The translations under genes were made by a program, and so were the position numbers. From contig JAIQFE010000001.1 of the NCBI GenBank assembly GCA_020073445.1, positions 124,001-188,000 on the forward strand: a stretch of DNA of 64,000 nt. Direction: 5' to 3'. Shown one piece after another: positions 26,305 through 33,302 of the stretch. The first letter of the stretch is position 1, and every line of letters starts with the position of its first letter. Below the pieces are notes generated by a model, which saw only the letters and a program-made list of their open reading frames with translations, was not told where the DNA came from and searched no databases. This DNA is from Terriglobia bacterium. Its GTDB lineage: Bacteria > Acidobacteriota > Terriglobia > Bryobacterales > Bryobacteraceae.

Positions 26305-26352
26305 AACACTCCCACGCTTCCGCGCCAGGAGCAACTGCGCGAACGCAAGCTA

Positions 26353-26829
26353 TTATGCGCGCTCCTGGTCCGACACTTGCACGAGGGTGACCCAGAAGGG
26401 ACCCAACTCACTCGAGAAACCGAACGTCTTGGAAGCATTGCGTCCACAGATGTGAAGCGCGTAGTGATTCCCCTCCACCACCGACGGCATGGAGAGCGCG
26501 ACTCCAGGAGGCAGTACAGACTTCAGGTTTCCCCCCACCATGTTGGCCAGTTCGCCGAGGGCATCCCGAACGTCCTCGTCGAATCGGGAGGGCTTTTGGC
26601 TAGGGATCAAAGAGGTTGTGAAAGCAAACGCTTGCCGCGGACTGCATCGCAGCAGCACGGCCCCCTTCCAATCACCGACGAACTGGACGGCTGCCGTCAG
26701 CAATCCCGGTTCGGATGAATCGCCCGTTTCGGACGTAGCGACTTCCAGACACAGCATCGTGCGGAATACGTCCTCCACAATGCGGGCGACGTCTGTCTGA
26801 TGGGCATCGATCTCAAAGGTAACGGGCAT
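26353..26829 (-). CDS. cheX: CheX-type CheY-P phosphatase
   Basis: 158 residues. The phosphatase helix motif E93-L-A-N96, followed by MVGGN, matches the ExxN of CheX/CheC proteins. The fold segments 'VQFVGDWKGAVLLRCS' and 'PSVVEGNHY' also fit. It removes phosphate from CheY. It is the last gene of the cheA...cheX operon, 13 bp after cheR. A second CheX lies at 36722. Confidence 0.83.
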   Translation of the reverse strand: MPVTFEIDAHQTDVARIVEDVFRTMLCLEVATSETGDSSEPGLLTAAVQFVGDWKGAVLLRCSPRQAFAFTTSLIPSQKPSRFDEDVRDALGELANMVGGNLKSVLPPGVALSMPSVVEGNHYALHICGRNASKTFGFSSELGPFWVTLVQVSDQERA

Positions 26830-26842
26830 ATTCCTCCTTGTC

Positions 26843-27682
26843 TCAGGGCGCCTGGTAGAATACCGTGCGGCCTGCCGGCACGCGCCGGAACTCGTTGTCC
26901 AGATTCAGCGTGCTCTCCGATCCGCCCAGGATCAGATAACCTCCCGGGAATAGCGCGCCGCGCAGCTCTTGCAGGATCTTTTTCTTGGTCTCCACATCGA
27001 AATAGATGAGAACATTGCGGCAGAAGATTATGTCAAACGGACCCTTCGTTCGCATGCTCTTCCTAAGGTCGAATTGCTCAAACCGGACCATGTTTCGAAG
27101 GTGATCCTTAATTTGCCAGTCCAGACCCCGGCGTTCGAAGTGTTTGAGCAGGTAGTTGGCTGGCAATCCCCGGTTGACTTCAATCTGCAGGTAGCGTCCT
27201 TCCCGTGCCCGCGCGAGAATCTGGTCGGAAAGGTCCGTTCCCAGAATCTGAATGTTCCAGCCAGACAGTCCCATTTCAAGCAACAACATGCCGAGGCTGT
27301 AGGCTTCTTGCCCAGAGGAAGCCGCAGCCGACCAGAAAGTCAGTTTGCGGGTCGTTTTTCGTTGCTCGATGAGCGGGGGGAGAATCTCGGTCTTCAGCGC
27401 ATCGAAGGGCGCGATGTCGCGGAAGAACAGTGTTTCATGAGTGGTCATAGCTTCGACCACTCTCTTGTGGAGCGGCGGGTCACCGTGGTTGCGCAGGGCC
27501 GTGCAGAGGGCGTCTAGGGAAGCCAAGTGAGATTGCTGCACGATGGGCAGCAATCGCGCCTCTAGCAGATAGTGCTTGTCGTCGTCCAATACAATTCCCG
27601 ATTCCCGGTAGACGTACTCCTTCAGGAAGCGGTAATTCTCCGCGCAAATCGGCGACGTTGTTGTGGTGGTCTCTGGCATCAT
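26843..27682 (-). CDS. cheR: Chemotaxis protein methyltransferase CheR
   Basis: 279 residues from ATG 27682, overlapping the cheB stop (ATGA). The N-terminal helical domain (YRFLKEYVYRESGIVLDDDK, TTHETLFFRD) is followed by the SAM-binding methyltransferase fold (FWSAAASSGQEAYSLGM, GTDLSDQILARAREGRY, IFCRNVLIYFD). It methylates receptor glutamates; the receptor encoded in the same operon is the expected substrate. Confidence 0.93.
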   Translation of the reverse strand: MMPETTTTTSPICAENYRFLKEYVYRESGIVLDDDKHYLLEARLLPIVQQSHLASLDALCTALRNHGDPPLHKRVVEAMTTHETLFFRDIAPFDALKTEILPPLIEQRKTTRKLTFWSAAASSGQEAYSLGMLLLEMGLSGWNIQILGTDLSDQILARAREGRYLQIEVNRGLPANYLLKHFERRGLDWQIKDHLRNMVRFEQFDLRKSMRTKGPFDIIFCRNVLIYFDVETKKKILQELRGALFPGGYLILGGSESTLNLDNEFRRVPAGRTVFYQAP

Positions 27683-28824
27683 CTTGTGCTCAGCGCTTCG
27701 GTGCGCCGGGGAGAGGTCGTCGCCCGGCCGGTCCTGCGGAGGATTTCCGGGATTACTCCGTCCAGGGGCACTACCGAATCGGCCAGCCCGGCGTTGACGA
27801 CGGCGCCCGGCATGCCCCACACGACGCTGCTCGCCTCATCTTGGGCGATGATCCAGGCGCCATGCGCTTTCAGAATTTCCGCGCCACGCAGGCCGTCGTA
27901 CCCCATGCCGGTCAGCACGGCCGCGATCACGGAACCGCCATAGACTTCCTCCACCGAGCGGAACATGACGTCCACCGCGGGCCGGCAGGAATTTTCAGGT
28001 GGTCCTTGATCCAGCGTCACGGTTTTCGCCAGACGTTTCTTGCTCAGGCGCATGTGATAGTTGCCGGGTGCGATCAGCACCTTTCCAGGCTCGACGACCG
28101 CGCCCTCCGTAGCTTCTTCCACTTTGAGCTTGGTTGCAGCCTGCAGCCGCTCCGCGAGAAGACGCGTGAAAACGGGCGGCATGTGCTGCACGATCAGGAT
28201 AGGAAGCGGGAAGTCGGACGGAATGGTCGGGATGATGGCGCCCAGCGCAGTAGGCCCTCCCGTCGAGATTCCAATGGCCACAACTTCTGGAGCGAAGGAC
28301 GGCCGGAAAGTGTTCGGGACTACCGGCTGCGATCGAACTGTCGCGGCTGTTGCCACCGGGGAAGGAGCGGCATGGTCTTGCTCCAGGCTGAAGAATTGCT
28401 TGATCTTGGGGATCAGCTCGCTCCGCAATGTGGTCAGCGAACGGTCGAGGGAGCCCTCGTTAGACGCCTTGGTGACATAGTCGTCCGCTCCGAGAGACAG
28501 AGCCTCCATGGTGGAAGCCGCCCCGCGTTCGGTGAGCGTGCTGAACATGATGACACGGAGGTCCGGATAGGCCGGCCGCAGGCGGCGCAGCATCTCCAGA
28601 CCATCCACTTCAGGCATTTCAATGTCCAGCGTGATCACGTCGGGATTGAGCTGGGGGATGCGCGCCAGGCCGATCGCCCCGTTCGGCGCCGAGCCGACGA
28701 CCTCCAGCGACGGATCTGCTTCCAGCGCGTGCGTGACCAGCCGCCGGATCACGACGGAATCGTCCACGACGAGCACCCGGATCCGGCTGCCGCGGCGAAT
28801 GATCTTCTTAGAAAGGGCGCCCAT
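27679..28824 (-). CDS. cheB: Chemotaxis response regulator protein-glutamate methylesterase CheB
   Basis: 381 residues. The receiver has D21/D22 and phospho-acceptor D67 (ITLDIEMPEVDG). After a linker (about 140-178) the esterase domain carries S187 (GISTGGP), H214 (QHMPP) and D310 (LTGMGYDG), the complete catalytic triad. It removes receptor methyl groups and balances CheR. Confidence 0.94.
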   Translation of the reverse strand: MGALSKKIIRRGSRIRVLVVDDSVVIRRLVTHALEADPSLEVVGSAPNGAIGLARIPQLNPDVITLDIEMPEVDGLEMLRRLRPAYPDLRVIMFSTLTERGAASTMEALSLGADDYVTKASNEGSLDRSLTTLRSELIPKIKQFFSLEQDHAAPSPVATAATVRSQPVVPNTFRPSFAPEVVAIGISTGGPTALGAIIPTIPSDFPLPILIVQHMPPVFTRLLAERLQAATKLKVEEATEGAVVEPGKVLIAPGNYHMRLSKKRLAKTVTLDQGPPENSCRPAVDVMFRSVEEVYGGSVIAAVLTGMGYDGLRGAEILKAHGAWIIAQDEASSVVWGMPGAVVNAGLADSVVPLDGVIPEILRRTGRATTSPRRTEALSTR

Positions 28825-28835
28825 CGTTCACTCTT

Positions 28836-29210
28836 TTACTGAATCACGCCCATCAGTCGCAGCTTGTCGGCAATGATCTCCTTGGTGAAGGGCTTCATTA
28901 CGTATTCGTTTGCGCCGGCTTCGAGGGCTACAGTAACTTGCTGCATCTCCGTCTCGGTGGTCACCATCATCAACGGAACAGAAGAAAACCGTGAATCCGC
29001 ACGAAGGCACTTTATGAACTCCAGGCCGTTCATTTCGGGCATGTTCCAGTCCACAAGAATCAGAGAAAGTCCGCCGCTCTCCCGCTCTGCTAATGCGAGG
29101 CCTTCTTTGCCATTCGCGGCCTGGCAAACCTCATATCCCAGCTCCGCAAGAGTGTTTGTGAGAATCATGCGGATGGCACGCGAGTCGTCGATCACCATTG
29201 CTTTAGGCAT
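28836..29210 (-). CDS. cheY: CheY-like single-domain response regulator
   Basis: 124 residues from ATG 29210; a GTG at 29231 is the alternative. D8/D9, D54 (ILVDWNMPEMNG), the TTE switch region and YVMKPF are all present. It is transcribed after the glutamyl-tRNA reductase gene and before cheB. It is likely a target of CheA and may signal to the FliM encoded nearby. Confidence 0.9.
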   Translation of the reverse strand: MPKAMVIDDSRAIRMILTNTLAELGYEVCQAANGKEGLALAERESGGLSLILVDWNMPEMNGLEFIKCLRADSRFSSVPLMMVTTETEMQQVTVALEAGANEYVMKPFTKEIIADKLRLMGVIQ

Positions 29211-29240
29211 CAGAACTTCCGATCCTCCCACTGATCATGT

Positions 29241-30350
29241 CTAGGCCACTAAGTTCGCTACGGCGTTCTGGTCAATGAATCCGGAGGCTTCACGGAGCTC
29301 GTCTCTGTTCGCGGGATGATGGCCGGCAGAGCGGCGCAGCCTCCAGCGGCTCCAGCGGGACAGCTCCTGGACTAAGATGGCCTCGACGCGCGGAACTTCC
29401 TTGCGTCGCGCGGAGAGCGCCTGCTCTTGTTCCAAATCGAGTGCATCCAGATTCATCAAACGAACCTGGGACAATTCCGCCACTGCGGGATCGACGTTTC
29501 GGGGAATCCCCGCGTCTACGATCAACAGTTGCTGGTGGCGTCCCGCCGTGAAGCGTTGTACTGAATCCCGATCCAAGATTTCCAGACGTGCCGAGGTCGC
29601 CGCCACCAGGACATCGATGTCAGCCAATCGATCGCGTACCTGCTCCCACTCCGCGGTGCATCCCTGAAATTCACGCGCCATATGGGCCGCCTGTTCAGGA
29701 TTTCGGGCAGCGAACGTCCGGCTGGCGAGGTGAACTTTAGACAGGTGATAGGCGATGTCCCGGCCTGCCTCTCCTCCGCCCAGAACTAGCGTACGAACTT
29801 GTGTTAGATCGGGGAAGGCGTGACGAATGGAGCGGAGAACGGCGGCACCCACACTCGCCGCCCCTTTGCCGATCGCCGTCTCCCGCCGTGTCCTCTTAGA
29901 GGCACGGAGGCTTTCGGTGACCATGCGATCCAGAGTGGGGCCCAGCGTTCCGGCTTCAAAGGCGGTGCGATGCGCCTGCTTCACCTGCGTAACGATGTGC
30001 GTATCTCCCAGGATCTGGGAGTCGATCCCCGCAGTTACTCGGAACAGATGCCATGCGGCACGGTCGTCCAACTCCACGAAACGGAGACAATCTTCGTGCA
30101 GTGCGCGGGCGTGGCGGCGGAGCGTGCGAAGACTCTCCAATATGGAAGCGACCGGCGACTCACCCTGGTAAGCCAGGTAGAATTCGGTGCGGTTGCAGGT
30201 CGCCAACAAAAGCGCCTCCTGTACGCCGCCGATCTCGACAAGTCGCGGCAACAGCTCCAGCGCCTGCTCACGCGTGAATGTAAGTTCTTCGCGAACTTCC
30301 ACCGGAGCGCGGCGATGGTCCACACCGAGTAATACGATCTGTTGGGCCAT
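29241..30350 (-). CDS. hemA: Shortened glutamyl-tRNA reductase paralogue inside the chemotaxis operon
   Basis: 369 residues against about 415-460 for usual GluTR. The catalytic domain keeps C52 in ATCNRTE. The ring region reads SQILGDTHIVTQVKQAH where the usual form is close to 'LGEPQILGQVK'. The NADPH domain has LVLGGGEAGRDIAYHLS. After it only about 60 residues remain, ending in an Arg-rich stretch, so most of the C-terminal dimerisation domain is missing. GluTR makes glutamate-1-semialdehyde, the precursor of haem. Here it follows the haem-type receptor gene by 50 bp. It may boost haem supply or have become a sensor or regulator; activity is uncertain. Confidence 0.85.
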   Translation of the reverse strand: MAQQIVLLGVDHRRAPVEVREELTFTREQALELLPRLVEIGGVQEALLLATCNRTEFYLAYQGESPVASILESLRTLRRHARALHEDCLRFVELDDRAAWHLFRVTAGIDSQILGDTHIVTQVKQAHRTAFEAGTLGPTLDRMVTESLRASKRTRRETAIGKGAASVGAAVLRSIRHAFPDLTQVRTLVLGGGEAGRDIAYHLSKVHLASRTFAARNPEQAAHMAREFQGCTAEWEQVRDRLADIDVLVAATSARLEILDRDSVQRFTAGRHQQLLIVDAGIPRNVDPAVAELSQVRLMNLDALDLEQEQALSARRKEVPRVEAILVQELSRWSRWRLRRSAGHHPANRDELREASGFIDQNAVANLVA

Positions 30351-30400
30351 TGGTTGGGGGGGCGCGGGTGACCCGCGCCCCTGGGTGTCTGCGAGTATGT

Positions 30401-32419
30401 CTACTGGCCCTTCGACTTGAGGACCAGCCCCTGGAGCTGCGCCGCCAGTTCGCTTAACGCCTGGGCTGCCTTTTGGGTGTCGTTGGCCCCCTGCGTCGTT
30501 TCACGAGCAGCCTGGGCAACGCCCGAGATGTTCTTGGCGATGTCGCCAGTCCCCTTGGCCGCTTCAGTAACATTCCGGCCGATCTCGTTCGTGGTCACTG
30601 TCTGTTCTTCCACCGCGGAGGCGATATTGTTGGAGATGTCATTGATCTGATTGATCACCGAGCTGATCTCTCCAATCGCCTGCACAGCGCCCTTGGTATC
30701 GGCTTGAATCGCCTCGATTTTCTGACCGATGTCCTCGGTTGCCTTTGCGGTTTGCTTGGCCAGTTCCTTCACCTCGTTGGCCACCACCGCGAAACCCTTG
30801 CCCGCCTCACCGGCGCGCGCGGCTTCGATGGTTGCGTTCAAGGCCAGCAGGTTCGTCTGCTGAGCAATCGAAGTGATCACCTTGATCACCTTGCCGATTT
30901 CGACGCTCGATTCACCCAATTTGGAGATGGTCTGGTTGGTGGTTTCCGCCACGGAGACTGCGTTCTTGGCCACGCGCGCGGCTTCATTGGCGCTCTTGGA
31001 AATTTCGCGAATAGAAGCCTGCATCTCTTCGGATCCGGTCGCCACGACGCTGACGTTCTTGGACACCTCTTCGCTGGCGGCGGAAACTACATTGGCTTGT
31101 GTGGCCGTCTCTTCGGCGTTACCCGCCATCTGCTGGCTGATCGCGGTCAGTTCTTCGGCCGACGATGACAAGGTGTTGGCGTTCTGTTCGATCTGGCTTT
31201 CCAGCTCCAACTTCTTGGTGATGAGGCTCCACGTCACCATGGGCCCCATGTAGTTGCCCTTGCTGTCGTAGATCGGACTGACCAGCAAGTCGAGCGTTTC
31301 CGGTCCCAGCTTGATGTTCGCGCGGTGGGGGAGGTTCTTGGGGTCCGCCAGCATGCGCCGCTGGTGTTCCGGATTCTTGTGGAAGATATCGATCGATTTG
31401 CCGATGATGTCCTCGACTTTCACCGGTAGAAGGTGCTGCACGGCTTTCAACTGCTTCGTCGAGGCCGGATTCACGTAGCGAATAGTCAGGTCCGTATCGG
31501 CATAAAGAATGTTGATGGGCATGTTCTCCATCATGGACTGCGCGCGAGCCGCCTCCACTTCCAGGCGCTTTTTCTCGCTGATCTCTTCCCAGTTGACGAC
31601 AATGCCGATGTACTCGCCGGTCTCGCTCAGGATGGCGTTGACGTTCAGATCGAGGATCAGATCCGCCAGCTTGATCTCGGTGCGAATTGGCAGGCTGCTG
31701 GCGTCGCTGAGCATGCGGCGGATCTGTTTGGCCCGGTCGCCGTGAAAGCTGTCGATCTTGGTCCCAATCAGTTCACCGAACGATACGCCGAACAACTTTT
31801 CGATGGTTGAGCCGAGCTTGCGCATGATGTCGGTGGCTCGACGGTTCATGTAGATCAATCGGAGGTCCCTGTCGGCGATGAAGACGTTGGTCCCCAGACT
31901 GTCCAGCGCGCCCTTCATCCCTTCTAGGGCGTTCGTCAGATCGGATTCTACTTCTAGGACGGCAGACCCGCCCGAAACGTTGGTTTTCTCTTGCGCCATG
32001 TTATTCTCCTTGGATTCCTTGATATTCACAATGTCAACCGCGAGCGGTGCTACTGCCGCGACAATTTCCCCGATAGTTTCCTGGTCCACGCCCAGGGATT
32101 GAAGGGTGTCCACAAGATGCCCGGCCACTTTATCGAAGTGCTTTTGAGCGATTTTGAAGCGCGCGTGCGCGGTACGCATATCGCGGCCCCGGTATTCCGC
32201 GGGTCCACCTAGCGCCTGCGCAAAGAAGGCCCGCTGTTTGAATTTCAGGGCCTTCATGTTCAGGTTTGAAAAGAACCCCCGCAAATCCGGATCGGCCAGG
32301 ACGCGGTCATAGAAGGCGTCTACCGCCGCTTGAAGGGCCGAGGCGCCGCCGATGCGATCGTAGATGCAGTCTGCCACAGCGCTGTTCTGACCGTTGTCGG
32401 TCTTACCTTTTAATGCCAT
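30401..32419 (-). CDS. Soluble methyl-accepting chemotaxis protein with truncated hemoglobin and two PAS domains
   Basis: 672 residues, no membrane segment. Residues about 18-133 form a group I truncated hemoglobin: Y37 (B10) in [12 protein letters not shown] at 49-50, and predicted proximal H85 in [10 protein letters not shown]. Two related PAS domains follow (about 160-295 and 310-420), then HAMP-less signalling helices with the hairpin [20 protein letters not shown]. The ATG at 32419 follows a GGGAAAGGGAAAG stretch. At residue 141 an in-frame ATG (31999) has AAGGAG 6 nt upstream, so a globin-free form may also be made. It likely senses O2, NO or redox state in the cytoplasm and controls CheA. 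Confidence 0.92.
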   Translation of the reverse strand: MALKGKTDNGQNSAVADCIYDRIGGASALQAAVDAFYDRVLADPDLRGFFSNLNMKALKFKQRAFFAQALGGPAEYRGRDMRTAHARFKIAQKHFDKVAGHLVDTLQSLGVDQETIGEIVAAVAPLAVDIVNIKESKENNMAQEKTNVSGGSAVLEVESDLTNALEGMKGALDSLGTNVFIADRDLRLIYMNRRATDIMRKLGSTIEKLFGVSFGELIGTKIDSFHGDRAKQIRRMLSDASSLPIRTEIKLADLILDLNVNAILSETGEYIGIVVNWEEISEKKRLEVEAARAQSMMENMPINILYADTDLTIRYVNPASTKQLKAVQHLLPVKVEDIIGKSIDIFHKNPEHQRRMLADPKNLPHRANIKLGPETLDLLVSPIYDSKGNYMGPMVTWSLITKKLELESQIEQNANTLSSSAEELTAISQQMAGNAEETATQANVVSAASEEVSKNVSVVATGSEEMQASIREISKSANEAARVAKNAVSVAETTNQTISKLGESSVEIGKVIKVITSIAQQTNLLALNATIEAARAGEAGKGFAVVANEVKELAKQTAKATEDIGQKIEAIQADTKGAVQAIGEISSVINQINDISNNIASAVEEQTVTTNEIGRNVTEAAKGTGDIAKNISGVAQAARETTQGANDTQKAAQALSELAAQLQGLVLKSKGQ

Positions 32420-32445
32420 TACTTTCCCTTTCCCTTTCGCGAGTC

Positions 32446-32802
32446 TCAGATCATCCAGCTGGTGATGTAGTTGGCGGTCCGGCACGCACCGAACAGCCAG
32501 GCGGTGCGGCGGTGCCAGGGACGGAGTTGCTCGGCGCCTTTGCGCACGCGTTCGCCCAGCACGAACATGACGCCATAGAACACCAAGGCGGACACGGAAA
32601 CAGTGACGTGAAACAGTAACAAGGGTGGCGGCGCGGAAATAGCTTTCTTGATGGCGCCACGGCTCACCTCAATCGCCAGCACCGATGCCAGGTCCAACCC
32701 GAATGCCGTGATCATGATGGGCACATGAATCCGGCGCCGGCGCCGCAGCAGGATGCCTGCGATCAGAATCAGTAAGACCAGTGTGGATGCGATATGAAAC
32801 AC
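32446..32802 (-). CDS. Small four-helix membrane protein, DUF420-like
   Basis: 118 residues from GTG 32802, which has GGGAG 6 nt upstream and follows cheW. Predicted helices lie near 3-17, 27-43, 55-80 and 92-110. His residues occur near the ends of helices (H3, the H in [22 protein letters not shown]), a pattern like DUF420 and other small proteins linked to haem or cytochrome oxidase. Assignment to DUF420 is by general resemblance only. Its place between cheW and the globin receptor suggests a membrane partner, perhaps haem-binding. Confidence 0.65.
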   Translation of the reverse strand: MFHIASTLVLLILIAGILLRRRRRIHVPIMITAFGLDLASVLAIEVSRGAIKKAISAPPPLLLFHVTVSVSALVFYGVMFVLGERVRKGAEQLRPWHRRTAWLFGACRTANYITSWMI

Positions 32803-32813
32803 GTCAAGCTCCC

Positions 32814-33302
32814 TTAGTTGCAGACCTGCGTTTGCAGCACACGTTCCGCATTCAGGACCAGCAGGAGCCGGCCCTCCAGCTTGTATACGCCCTCGATCAA
32901 CTCGCGTTGCTCCCGCGGCATGTTGTCCGGAGGCGGCTCGTAACTTTCCGGCGGCACTTCCAGCACGTCTCCAATTTCGTCCACCAGCAGGCTCACGGCG
33001 CCTTCCTCCGAGCGCACCACCATGTTCATCGGAGTCTGCCCTTCGCCGCGCTTCGGCAAGCTCAGCCTGCGCCGCATATCCACTGCCGTGACGATCTGGC
33101 CGCGCAAGTTGATCAATCCCTCGATCACGTCCGGCGCCAGGGGCACACTGGTCATTTCGAGGTATCGGAGCACTTCCTGAACCTTCAGCACTTGGATTCC
33201 GAAGAACAAGTTGTCGACGAAGAAAGTGGAGTACTGCTGACTTTGGTCCGATGCGGTTTCCCGCCTTGGATTGCTCGCATCGCGGATCGTCATGTCGCTC
33301 AT
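32814..33302 (-). CDS. cheW: Chemotaxis coupling protein CheW
   Basis: 162 residues from ATG 33302, overlapping the cheA stop (ATGA). The CheW/SH3-like fold shows 'FGIQVLKVQEVLRYLEMTSV', then VIEGLINLRGQIVTAVDMRRRL and VDEIGDVLEV. It links CheA to the soluble receptor. Confidence 0.94.
   Translation of the reverse strand: MSDMTIRDASNPRRETASDQSQQYSTFFVDNLFFGIQVLKVQEVLRYLEMTSVPLAPDVIEGLINLRGQIVTAVDMRRRLSLPKRGEGQTPMNMVVRSEEGAVSLLVDEIGDVLEVPPESYEPPPDNMPREQRELIEGVYKLEGRLLLVLNAERVLQTQVCN

Noticed and set aside
26325-26368. Inverted repeat CCAGGAGC/GCTCCTGG between the response regulator and cheX, a possible shared terminator.
   Set aside because: The loop is 28 nt, there is no T-tract, and the right arm is inside cheX coding sequence.
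30401-32419. Membrane-bound receptor topology for the MCP.
   Set aside because: No hydrophobic stretch long enough to span a membrane occurs in the 672 residues.
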